From positions 7,386 to 71,385 of the forward strand of contig JAXMAC010000005.1 in NCBI GenBank assembly GCA_046350595.1: 64,000 nucleotides of DNA, in the 5' to 3' direction. Source of the stretch: JAHFOW01 sp046350595. Lineage in GTDB: Bacteria; Planctomycetota; Brocadiia; Brocadiales; Brocadiaceae. Positions 36,215 to 44,770 of the stretch are shown here, in pieces; within the stretch, counting starts at the first letter, position 1; every line of letters begins with the position of its first letter. The notes under the pieces are model-generated. The model worked only from the letters and a program-made list of their open reading frames with translations. It ran no database searches and was not told the origin of the DNA. The position numbers and the translations under genes are program-made.

Positions 36215-36952
36215 ATGGTAAAAGGCCTGCGGTTGTTTTCTATTATTGGTAGTTTCGCGCTTGGTTTGGCATGGACAGGCCATGTCTCAATGGCGGATGC
36301 TTATAAAGAGGTTGAAGTGAAAGATGGAGGCTCGATTGCTGGTACAGTTAAGTTTGATGGCGACGCCCCGTCTGCAAAGGTGTTAAAGGTTGATAAGGAT
36401 GAGCAGACCTGTGGACATGAAGGTAAACTTTCGGAGGAATTGGTTGTTAATGGAGAGTCAAAAGGGGTTAAGAACGTTGTCGTCTCTTTGACTGATATAG
36501 CTGCAGGTAAAAAAGCTGAAACGAGTTCTGCTGTTGCTTTGGACCAGAAAGAGTGCGCATTTATTCCTCATGTTATGGCGGTATCGGCAGGCGCAAATGT
36601 TGAATTGTTAAACAGCGATAATGTAATGCACAATCTTCACTCTTGGTCTATCAAAAATCCGGCTTTCAATGAAGGGGTATCCGGGGGTGGAAAGATGACT
36701 AAAAAGTTTGATCTTCCTGAGGTGGTAAAGATAACATGTGACGTACATAAATGGATGAGTTCGTATATTGTTGTGAAGCCAAATCCATATTTTGCAGTTA
36801 CCGATGAAAATGGAAGGTTTAAGATAGATAACGTCCCGGCAGGCTCTTACAAGATTGAGGCATGGCAGGAGAAGCTTGGGAAAAAGACCGCTGATGTGGC
36901 CGTAAAGTCGGGTGAAGAGGCAGTAGTAGATTTTGCTTATGCGAAGAAATAA
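36215..36952 (+). CDS. Cupredoxin-like protein with carboxypeptidase-regulatory-like domain (paralogue of the gene after nxrA)
   Basis: About 245 residues. GGAGG at 36205-36209 favours ATG 36215; ATG 36212 and 36203 are in frame. Signal peptide (MMVKGLRLFSIIGSFALGLA). A plastocyanin/methylamine-utilisation-type cupredoxin domain follows, with His in NVMHNLHS and Cys, His, Met in CDVHKWM, enough for a type 1 copper site. The C-terminus is a regulatory-like domain (FAVTDENGRFKIDNVPAGSY). Probably a small electron carrier or envelope redox protein. The gene at 53838 has the same order of domains and a near-identical C-terminal motif. Confidence 0.8.
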   Translation: MVKGLRLFSIIGSFALGLAWTGHVSMADAYKEVEVKDGGSIAGTVKFDGDAPSAKVLKVDKDEQTCGHEGKLSEELVVNGESKGVKNVVVSLTDIAAGKKAETSSAVALDQKECAFIPHVMAVSAGANVELLNSDNVMHNLHSWSIKNPAFNEGVSGGGKMTKKFDLPEVVKITCDVHKWMSSYIVVKPNPYFAVTDENGRFKIDNVPAGSYKIEAWQEKLGKKTADVAVKSGEEAVVDFAYAKK

Positions 36953-37009
36953 CTGTGATCAAACTTATATGGAATGTGTAACTTACTCGTTTGAAAAGGC
37001 GCACTGCTA

Positions 37010-39124
37010 ATGAATAAGAAGATATTTTTGCATCTGAAAAAAAGAAGTTCTGTTGTTGTTTTATTGGTTCTCTTTCTGTTGAGTTCCTTCGTGGCTGTGT
37101 CGCTGCAGGCGAATGCCGCTGAAGCGCCATCGCAGCCAGCGGCTGGTGTTGAGCTGCCACAGTTCGAGGCGGGCAAGACGCAATCACCGGAAGGGAATGT
37201 AGCGGAAGGTGTAGGAACCGGCACTGCGGCTGTTGAGGAAGAAGAGGCTGGTCCTGTTCAATACCGTACGTTCTTTGGGATAGATTCGCGTCTCATTGTT
37301 TGGATTGTCTCGGAACTCCACCTCATGTTTGCGGCCTTTGTGCTCGGCGTTCCTATTTTTGCTGTTATTGTGGAGATCGTAGGTTTTAAGGGTGGCGACA
37401 TCAGATATGATAAGATGGCGAAGGAATTTACCAAGCTATTGTCCGCAGCATTTGCAACTACTGCATCGTTGGGTGGCCTGCTTGGGTTTTGTCTCTTTGG
37501 TCTCTACCCGGAATTTATGAGCCACATGACAAATGTTTTTTCGTCGACCATGTACGTTTATGCCCTTATGTTCTTTGGTGAGGCATTTACCTTGTATGGG
37601 TACTATTATTCCTGGGAAATTCTTAAGAATTCTCCTGCAAAGAAGTGGTTTCATATCTTTCTGGGCGTTCTGCTCAATCTCTTTGGCACGGGCCTGATGT
37701 TTATTACCAATTCATGGGCGACGTTTATGATGAGCCCTGCCGGAGTTGTGCCTGCCACGGGAAAAGTGCTTAGTCTCTATCACGCCTTTTATAACCCACT
37801 CTGGATGCCGGTGAATATCCACCGTCTGATTGCGAATGTATGCTTCGGTGGTTTTATCGTGGGCGCGTATGCTGCGGTTAAGTTCCTTGGCTCGAAAACT
37901 CAGGAAGAGAAGGCTCATTATGACTGGATGGGTTATGTGGGTAACTTTATTGGTGTGGGAGCGCTTATTCCGCTGCCCTTTGCCGGTTACTGGTTAGGTC
38001 GTGAAATCTATAGCACCAGCCCCGTCATGGGCAATATTATGATGGGTGGCGCTTTCTCCTGGACGTTTATCATTCAGGCTGTGCTGATTGGTTTTCTCTT
38101 CATTGGAGCGAACTATTACTTATGGCTTGGGATGTCAAGGATTAAGGGTTCGGAAAGGTACACGGGTTATATAAAGTTTCTGACGATGATCGTGTTTATG
38201 TGTTTTGCTGTGTGGCTTACCCCGCACAATCTGCCGCTCAGTGGCGAAGAAAGGGCAATGATTGGCGAGCAGTATCATCCTTTCTCGAAATACTTTGGCG
38301 TTATGGCGGCGAAGAATGCCGTGGTAAATCTTATTATTTTAACGACATTCTTTTCGTTCCTGATCTATCGGCGCAGCAATAAGGGGGATATGGTTCCGTT
38401 TTCTGAACAAGGGAAAGTGGGTAAAATTGGCATCATGGCGGGTGTAGTTTTCTGTTTGTTGATGCTCGTCTCCTATGCGGTATCGCTGAATTTTGTCGAA
38501 TTAGAAGCAAACATGAAAGTCTTTGTAAAACCTTTGATACGATGTTTGTATATCCAGGCATTCACGATATGTCTTGCCGCATTCCTGACGTTTAAAAACA
38601 AGGGAAAGTTGGGGCAGGCCTTGCTGTTTATTGTAACGCCATGTATTGCCGTGCTCTACTTTTGGTACTATGGGTTCGAGGTTATGCAAAAGGCGAACCT
38701 TGTGTTGAGATATTTGTCGGTTACTCAAGTTTCGATTGTTATGAGTTGTTTGATCATGAATGCGGTTATTGATATCTTTATGTTCCGCAAGGCGAAACTT
38801 GTTGGAGGTATCGAGTGGGGTAAGATGCCGGTAAGGTCTCAGTATGCACTACTCCTTTTGTGTGTCGTCATTGTTATCCTGATGGGATTAATGGGTTTTA
38901 TCCGGTCGGGTTTGAGAATGGATTGGCATATTTACGGTGTACTGCAGGATACTTCTCAATGGGCTTACACACCAAGCCTTGCTTACATGGGAAGGGTTGT
39001 TGGTCTTATTGTAGCGCTCTTTTTAGGCCTTGTCACGTTCGTGTTCTGGCTTGCAAACCTTGGTGATAAGAAGGAAAAAGCGAAGGGGTATGAAGCCGCT
39101 GAGAATGGTGAGGAGTCTCATTAA
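37010..39124 (+). CDS. Cytochrome bd-like oxidase subunit (CydA-related membrane protein)
   Basis: 704 residues. Signal-like start, about 70 soluble residues, then about 14 hydrophobic segments. The first helices resemble CydA: SELHLMFAAFVLGVP with a candidate heme His, FGEAFTLYGYYYSWE with a Glu, and NIHRLIANVCFGG with another His. The quinol-binding loop of true CydA is not recognisable and no cydB follows. Similar divergent bd-like proteins are known in anammox bacteria and Nitrospira near nitrite oxidation genes. With cytochromes c immediately downstream, a cytochrome-c-linked role is more likely than quinol oxidation. No CxxCH motif in this protein. Confidence 0.75.
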   Translation: MNKKIFLHLKKRSSVVVLLVLFLLSSFVAVSLQANAAEAPSQPAAGVELPQFEAGKTQSPEGNVAEGVGTGTAAVEEEEAGPVQYRTFFGIDSRLIVWIVSELHLMFAAFVLGVPIFAVIVEIVGFKGGDIRYDKMAKEFTKLLSAAFATTASLGGLLGFCLFGLYPEFMSHMTNVFSSTMYVYALMFFGEAFTLYGYYYSWEILKNSPAKKWFHIFLGVLLNLFGTGLMFITNSWATFMMSPAGVVPATGKVLSLYHAFYNPLWMPVNIHRLIANVCFGGFIVGAYAAVKFLGSKTQEEKAHYDWMGYVGNFIGVGALIPLPFAGYWLGREIYSTSPVMGNIMMGGAFSWTFIIQAVLIGFLFIGANYYLWLGMSRIKGSERYTGYIKFLTMIVFMCFAVWLTPHNLPLSGEERAMIGEQYHPFSKYFGVMAAKNAVVNLIILTTFFSFLIYRRSNKGDMVPFSEQGKVGKIGIMAGVVFCLLMLVSYAVSLNFVELEANMKVFVKPLIRCLYIQAFTICLAAFLTFKNKGKLGQALLFIVTPCIAVLYFWYYGFEVMQKANLVLRYLSVTQVSIVMSCLIMNAVIDIFMFRKAKLVGGIEWGKMPVRSQYALLLLCVVIVILMGLMGFIRSGLRMDWHIYGVLQDTSQWAYTPSLAYMGRVVGLIVALFLGLVTFVFWLANLGDKKEKAKGYEAAENGEESH

Positions 39125-39231
39125 CTAATATGTATAATGATTTGCCTAAGAAGAATGTTGTGTGTATTAGTTGCTGTTTAATTGAACAGGGTAATTCTCA
39201 AGATGTTATAATGAAGGTATAGAAAAAACTT

Positions 39232-40182
39232 ATGAATAAGAGCATGCTGAAAATTACGGCTTTTGGTGTAGCAGTTTTAGGGTTCTATATCTACATCACG
39301 ATGTATGTGTCCGGGCTTTCCGGTACGGGTGGTGGTGAATCAGCCGGTGGGGTAAGCCCCGAAGCTGGAGAAAAGATTTTTTGGGGAGATGGACAGTGTA
39401 GTACATGCCATAAGGTAGGTTCTGCGGGTAGCGCAACAAGAGGCCCGGATCAGGAAGGTTTGGCAACCCGTTCTGAAGATCGGGCAAAGGAGCTTGGTAT
39501 GCCTTCTGGTTTGGATTATCTTGTTGAGTCCATTGTGGATCCAGAGAAATATATCGTGAAGGGGTATGATAAAATTATGCCCAAGGTATATGATCCTCCT
39601 ATCATGTTATCGCGTGAAAAGATTCTGGCAGTTCTGTCGTATTTGCAGACCTTGGGTGGCGAGGCAGATTTAAACGCCATTATGAAGTATAAAGATAAAA
39701 TCCCGGAGGCGTCAAAGAAGAAGGTAAAGCCTTGGGTTGCCCCGATGGTGGTTGATGCAAAAGAAGGAGAGAAGGTGTTTTTTGATGATACGCGTCCAGT
39801 TACCTGCGGAAAGTGCCACGTTGCCAATGGCAAGGGTAAGAGGGTTGGTCCTGAGCTAACAGGAATTGGAGCAATCCAGACCCCTGAATATTTTGTCGAG
39901 TCAATTCTTACTCCGAGTAAAAAGATTGTTAAGGGGTATGAAACCATGTATGTTATAACCAACGATGGAATTCCCTATAACGGTTTAATTAAGAGTGAAA
40001 CGGATGCCGAGATCGTGTTGCTTAAGGAAGAAGGCGGCGAGATCGAGGAAGTGACCATTCCGAAGAGCGATATTCAGGAGATGAAAAAGCAAGATGTTTC
40101 TATTATGCCGGGTAACATAGGCGAATTGTTGAGCGTTAGAGATTTTTATGGGATTGTTTCTTTCTTGCAAAGTTTAAAGTAG
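39232..40182 (+). CDS. Membrane-anchored diheme cytochrome c
   Basis: 316 residues. One N-terminal membrane helix (about 5-28) and two CxxCH heme c sites: CSTCHK (residue 56) and CGKCHV (about 192), each followed by a cytochrome c fold with RGPDQEG and RVGPELTG. Methionine ligands in KIMPKVYDPPIM are possible. It directly follows the bd-like gene in the same direction and is the obvious electron carrier for it. Confidence 0.9.
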   Translation: MNKSMLKITAFGVAVLGFYIYITMYVSGLSGTGGGESAGGVSPEAGEKIFWGDGQCSTCHKVGSAGSATRGPDQEGLATRSEDRAKELGMPSGLDYLVESIVDPEKYIVKGYDKIMPKVYDPPIMLSREKILAVLSYLQTLGGEADLNAIMKYKDKIPEASKKKVKPWVAPMVVDAKEGEKVFFDDTRPVTCGKCHVANGKGKRVGPELTGIGAIQTPEYFVESILTPSKKIVKGYETMYVITNDGIPYNGLIKSETDAEIVLLKEEGGEIEEVTIPKSDIQEMKKQDVSIMPGNIGELLSVRDFYGIVSFLQSLK

Positions 40183-40229
40183 AAGAAGGTGTCGGGTATG
40201 CGAAGAGAACTACAGTTAGGAGTACATTA

Positions 40230-41000
40230 ATGGCCAAAAAACGCAGTCCATATTTGTTAGTAAAGGTGATTTTTGCCGTTGTTTGTTTATTTTTGTTTCT
40301 CAAGTATGCATCTCCAAAGGTCTTTCAGGTGCTCATGGCAAAAGAGCATACAATGCCTACGCCCAGCACCCTTATGATGTGGTATATGATTATGGGTGTG
40401 CTTGCAGGGTTGGTTTATGCTACGACAAGCAATCAGAAGTTTGCTGATTTTCTAGGATTTCTACTGCCTGAAAAAGGGGCCATGGTGAAGTCGTTCATCC
40501 GGAAAATGCTGTTTTTTGCATTTCCAGTCATTATAGGATGGTTTGTTTATACGTGGTCTATTCCAGGCGCTGCTTCACCGGTGGAATTGAGAATTCAGCA
40601 TCCTACATTGCCTCAGGAGTTTGAGAAATTGGAAAATCCGTTCAGGACAGCTGATGCAGAGACGCAGCGGAAATGTATTGAAGAGGGCAAGATACTTTTT
40701 CAGACGAATTGCCGTCCCTGTCATGGTTCTAAGGCTGATGGGAATGGACCGTTTGCGAATTCATTCCGTTTAAGGCCTATAAACTTTCAAGATCCTGGCA
40801 CGATTGCAACAGTGGTTGATAACTATCTTTTTTGGAGAATAAAAGAAGGTGGTCCAGGCCTTCCTTCCGAATCAACCCCATGGGATTCAGCAATGCCGGC
40901 ATGGAAGGACGACCTGAAAGATGATGAGGTCTGGAAGATTATTATGGGTGAATATGATACAGCAGGCGTTATGCCGCGTCAGCGAGAGAAAATTGAGTAA
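40230..41000 (+). CDS. Membrane-bound monoheme cytochrome c
   Basis: 256 residues. Three hydrophobic stretches near the N-terminus (about 8-28, 45-65 and 88-110) precede a soluble domain with one CxxCH (CRPCHG near 162), followed by GNGPFANSFRLRPINF and a DSAMPAWKDDL stretch with a likely axial Met. The cytochrome c class I fold is clear. Part of the same run of genes as the bd-like subunit. Confidence 0.9.
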   Translation: MAKKRSPYLLVKVIFAVVCLFLFLKYASPKVFQVLMAKEHTMPTPSTLMMWYMIMGVLAGLVYATTSNQKFADFLGFLLPEKGAMVKSFIRKMLFFAFPVIIGWFVYTWSIPGAASPVELRIQHPTLPQEFEKLENPFRTADAETQRKCIEEGKILFQTNCRPCHGSKADGNGPFANSFRLRPINFQDPGTIATVVDNYLFWRIKEGGPGLPSESTPWDSAMPAWKDDLKDDEVWKIIMGEYDTAGVMPRQREKIE

Positions 41001-41083
41001 TGGGTGTTTCGGTTAGTTGGACTATGCGGTTCTCGTTTGCATTCGTGATTATTTATAAAGAGCAACAATAGAAGAGCAAAATT

Positions 41084-42682
41084 ATGATAAAAGAATTTAA
41101 ATGTTGTCTGTTCGGTTTTGGATTAATCGGAGTAAGTGTTGGCTTTTTTGGGCTTCCGGCAGAAGTATCGGCGCAGGCTTCACATTTGTTCAGAACGTAC
41201 AAACATGAAGTTCCGCAAAAATTGCCAGAGACCCAGGAGGCTGTCGCAGAAGGTAAAAAAGTTTATGAAAAGCGGTGCTGGTATTGCCACGGCATAGAAG
41301 GCAGAGGCGATGGTCCTGCTTCTAAAACGATGTTTCCCAAGCCAAGAAATTTTACCAGGAATGAGTACAAGGTACGCTCTACAACATTTGGATCTGTACC
41401 CACTGATGAAGACCTCTTCAGGATCATCACCAGTGGTATAGAGGGTACGGCTATGCCTTTCTGGTATACCATCAGTGAAACGGAACGCTGGCAGGTTTTG
41501 TATTATGTAAAAACCTTTAACGAGCAATTTAAAGCAGATACTTCACCCAAAGCGGTTTCAGTCGGGTCAGTAGCATCAACGCCCGATAGCGTTCAGCGAG
41601 GCTCCGAGTTGTTTAAAGAATTTAAATGCTTTGAGTGCCATGGCGACGATGCGAGAGGGAATGGTCCCCTGACGGTAGCATTGCAGACAGAATGGGGTAT
41701 GCCATACAGGGCGCGTGATTTAACAAAGGCATGGAATTTCAAGGGTGGAAATGCTGTTGAGGATATTTACAGGACGATTTCTACGGGCTTTAACGAAACG
41801 CCCATGGGTTCGTATTTAGAAAAGATGTCTGATGAAGATCGCTGGCATGTTGCTCACTACGTAAAGAGTCTGTCCAAAGATATGATGTCGGATGTGGTTG
41901 TTAAGGTTAAGTTAGTGGAGGGCGAAGAACTCCCGACTGAACCCGCAGATGAAGCATGGAACAAGGCTATCCCCATGGAACTTCCTCTGGCTGGGCAGAT
42001 TTTAGTAAGTCCTCGTCAGTGGACACAGTCGATTGATGCTATAAGAGTAAGGGCGCTCTATAATAGCAGTGATATAGCATTTTTGCTTGAATGGGACGAT
42101 TCTACGAATAAACAGGAAGATGTCTTCAGGGATGCCGTCTCGGTTCAATTTCCTACGAAAATACCTGAATCACTGAAAAAACCATATTTTGCTATGGGTG
42201 ATTCTAGCGGCGCTGTCAACCTGTGGAGTTGGAAGGCGTACTGGAAAGAGGGATTTGGCGCGATTGTTGAAGCGCCTGAAACAGAGCCCGGCGCCGTAGC
42301 TGAATTAAATGCAAAAGGGATAAAAAATATTACGGTTCAGCCGCCTGAGAGCCAGAATGTGGTGGGAAAGGGCGTCTATCAGAATGGTAGATGGAAGGTT
42401 GTTTTCAAAAGGAGTCTTCAGACGGAGGACGCGAAAAATGATCTTCAGTTTGAGATTGGTAAGTTGATTCCGATAGCATTTGCTATCTGGGATGGGTCTA
42501 ATAATGATGTTGCGGGGTTAAAATCTGTTTCATCCTGGTACTATGTAACCCTTGAGAAACCCGTTCCTAAAACGGTCTTCGTTTATGTGCTCTTTGCAAT
42601 TATCATGGGTGCGAGCATAGAGGTTTGGTTTATAGCACGGTTACGTAGATTTCCCCCTAAATTAGAAGAAGAGCTGGAATAG
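41084..42682 (+). CDS. Diheme cytochrome c fused to an NxrC-like heme b domain
   Basis: 532 residues. Signal peptide; two CxxCH sites, CWYCHG (about 66) and CFECHG (about 183), each in a class I cytochrome c domain; then an ethylbenzene-dehydrogenase gamma-subunit-type domain (about 275-500), as in NxrC, with RALYNSSDIAFLLEWDD, FRDAVSVQFP, LWSWKAYWKEG and YQNGRWKVVFKRSL. The last 25 residues are a membrane anchor. NxrC at 46212 has the same signature motifs. The fusion suggests heme b to heme c transfer within one chain. A heme-containing subunit that induces NXR tubules (NXR-T) has been described in Kuenenia; this is a candidate, not established here. Confidence 0.82.
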   Translation: MIKEFKCCLFGFGLIGVSVGFFGLPAEVSAQASHLFRTYKHEVPQKLPETQEAVAEGKKVYEKRCWYCHGIEGRGDGPASKTMFPKPRNFTRNEYKVRSTTFGSVPTDEDLFRIITSGIEGTAMPFWYTISETERWQVLYYVKTFNEQFKADTSPKAVSVGSVASTPDSVQRGSELFKEFKCFECHGDDARGNGPLTVALQTEWGMPYRARDLTKAWNFKGGNAVEDIYRTISTGFNETPMGSYLEKMSDEDRWHVAHYVKSLSKDMMSDVVVKVKLVEGEELPTEPADEAWNKAIPMELPLAGQILVSPRQWTQSIDAIRVRALYNSSDIAFLLEWDDSTNKQEDVFRDAVSVQFPTKIPESLKKPYFAMGDSSGAVNLWSWKAYWKEGFGAIVEAPETEPGAVAELNAKGIKNITVQPPESQNVVGKGVYQNGRWKVVFKRSLQTEDAKNDLQFEIGKLIPIAFAIWDGSNNDVAGLKSVSSWYYVTLEKPVPKTVFVYVLFAIIMGASIEVWFIARLRRFPPKLEEELE

Positions 42683-42704
42683 AAAATCTGGTTAAGGAGT
42701 TTTT

Positions 42705-44189
42705 ATGAGGTTAAGGTCAATAGTGAGCTTACAAAAAGTTTTAATTTTTACGGCGTTAGCATGTCTGCCGTTAACGGCGTTTCATCGCAGTTCGCATGGT
42801 GAAGATAGAAAGATTGATACTCTTTTTTTAGAATTAGATAAAAAATATCGGATTCCAGAAGCATGGACAATGCTTCCGTTTGAATTGGAGGACCCATGGA
42901 AGCGGGTAAAAAACGGACCTCCACTCACGAATATTATTAACAAGGCAAAAGTCGAGTGGTTGTCACGGTGGATTGCTAATCCTAAAAAAGTTGTTCCAAA
43001 TGCCAAGATGCCAAACCTTGGTTTAAATTTTGAAGAGATAAAAGCCGCCATAGTATTTCTCAGTAGTCTTTCCGATAAACAGCTTCCACAGGTAACTTGG
43101 GATTCTTTTCTTTTGAAAAAGGAAGATGAGCTTTCAGAGGATGAATATGACAAGATGGATAAAATATACAACAACGGCAAGGGCGCATGGGGCCGCGCCC
43201 GTTGCACCATCTGCCACCCTATAAAAGGTGTTGGCGGTAATGTAGGCGTTGGTCCTGACTTGGGTGAGATAACCACAAAAATAAACCGGAATTGGCTTTA
43301 TGACTGGTTAGGTAATACGAAAAGTCATTTTCCCAATACCATGATGGCTCAATACCGGTTCAATGATGCGGACTTGCGTGGTCTTGTGGAATTTGTTATG
43401 CGTGACACACAGTTTGTCCCCGAAGAAAAAGATGAAGAAGAGGGAGTAAAAGACAAGTCGGCAGAACAAAGCGTTGATGTATTAACCGAAAAAGAATTTA
43501 ATAATCTCCGAAAAGATACAGCCGTCATTGAAAAAGGGAGAGAAGTTGTTGAGCGGGCACGGTGTTTCGTCTGTCATGATGTTAAAGGAATTTCAGAACT
43601 CATGCCAGTGGTTGAAAAGAAGAGGGATGGGCTGGCCGGTTTTGAAAAACTTGTATATGAAATTCGTTGCTTAACGTGTCACAGAATACAGGAAAAAGGC
43701 GGTAGCTATGCGCCAAATTTAACGATTGCCGGAAGCAAAATTAAGATGACGTGGGAAAAGCCGTTTTTACAAGCACCTGATATTATCCGGCCTCTGAGCC
43801 AGCAGATGCCCAAGTTTAATTTAACCGAGGATGAGGCTAAGGTTGCCGTTGATTATATCGAAAAGAATTTGATTGTTAAGGAAGGACTTCCAAAACCACT
43901 GGAAGAAGGCAGTATAACCGCCGAAATGATTGCTGGCGGAGAAAAACTCTTTTTTGAGAAGGGTTGTAACACCTGTCATGCTGAGGGGCCTAAGGGAGGT
44001 GGTGTTGTGGGTCCAAACTTGCAAACTGTTGGCGAGCGGTTACAGCCAGCGTACTTGTTTTATCATCTTAAAAACCCGCAGAGAGCAAATCCGCAGGGAG
44101 TAGAGCCCAATTTTGGATTGTCTGATGACGAACTGAAGGTGCTTGTTGCTTTTTTGGTTGATCATGTGACGAAGAAAGAAGGAAAATAA
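42705..44189 (+). CDS. Tetraheme c-type cytochrome
   Basis: 494 residues with a signal-like N-terminus. Four CxxCH motifs: CTICHP (about 168), CFVCHD (about 287), CLTCHR (about 324) and CNTCHA (about 422). The four sites lie in at least three cytochrome c-like segments, with recurrent PNAKMPNLGL, FPNTMMAQYRF and FGLSDDELKVLVAFL helices typical of class I folds. It starts 22 bases after the fused cytochrome and is followed immediately by the next cytochrome, so it is co-transcribed. Confidence 0.88.
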   Translation: MRLRSIVSLQKVLIFTALACLPLTAFHRSSHGEDRKIDTLFLELDKKYRIPEAWTMLPFELEDPWKRVKNGPPLTNIINKAKVEWLSRWIANPKKVVPNAKMPNLGLNFEEIKAAIVFLSSLSDKQLPQVTWDSFLLKKEDELSEDEYDKMDKIYNNGKGAWGRARCTICHPIKGVGGNVGVGPDLGEITTKINRNWLYDWLGNTKSHFPNTMMAQYRFNDADLRGLVEFVMRDTQFVPEEKDEEEGVKDKSAEQSVDVLTEKEFNNLRKDTAVIEKGREVVERARCFVCHDVKGISELMPVVEKKRDGLAGFEKLVYEIRCLTCHRIQEKGGSYAPNLTIAGSKIKMTWEKPFLQAPDIIRPLSQQMPKFNLTEDEAKVAVDYIEKNLIVKEGLPKPLEEGSITAEMIAGGEKLFFEKGCNTCHAEGPKGGGVVGPNLQTVGERLQPAYLFYHLKNPQRANPQGVEPNFGLSDDELKVLVAFLVDHVTKKEGK

Positions 44190-44744
44190 ATGATGGGTAA
44201 GAAAATATTAACTATTATTTCATTCGTTGCTTTTAGTACAGCAGGGGGATATAGCGCCGCCAGGGCGGCAGATATATCTCCAAGAGATCAGTCGTTTTTA
44301 TTATCGTCAAAAAAAACTTATGAATATTATTGCTCGCCTTGCCATGGAACTGGCGGAAAAGGTGATGGCACATTTTTTACGATTGATCTAAAGCCAAAAC
44401 CTCGTAATTTTACTGACGTTGAGTATATGAAAAAGAGGACGGACGACCAGCTTGCAAAATCCATAACCGATGGTTCAAAGGCAGTGGATAAGTCAAATCT
44501 TTGTCCTCCGTGGGGGAAAACAATTTCAGAAAAAAGGGTTAAGGAACTGGTTGCGTATATACGCGGTTTTTCTTCGCCCGTAGCAGAGCAGGTTGCTTCA
44601 GTTGCGAAGGAAGGCAAAGTTGTGGCCGAAAAACCGAGTACCTTTAAATCTTCTCTCCGGTGGTTCTTTCTGGCAGTTGTAACGATTGCACTGGCGGGAG
44701 GGGCGGTGGGCGAGCTGAAAAAACTGAAAAAAGAATCATTGTAG
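44190..44744 (+). CDS. Monoheme cytochrome c with C-terminal membrane anchor
   Basis: 184 residues. The ATG follows directly after the previous stop (TAAATG), indicating translational coupling. Signal peptide, one CxxCH (CSPCHG, about 48) with GKGDGTFFTIDLKPKPRNFTD, a cytochrome c domain to about residue 130, and a C-terminal hydrophobic helix (about 153-170). Probably an anchored electron shuttle in the NXR chain. Confidence 0.9.
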   Translation: MMGKKILTIISFVAFSTAGGYSAARAADISPRDQSFLLSSKKTYEYYCSPCHGTGGKGDGTFFTIDLKPKPRNFTDVEYMKKRTDDQLAKSITDGSKAVDKSNLCPPWGKTISEKRVKELVAYIRGFSSPVAEQVASVAKEGKVVAEKPSTFKSSLRWFFLAVVTIALAGGAVGELKKLKKESL

Positions 44745-44770
44745 TGTAAAATTTGAATGATGGGATTTTT

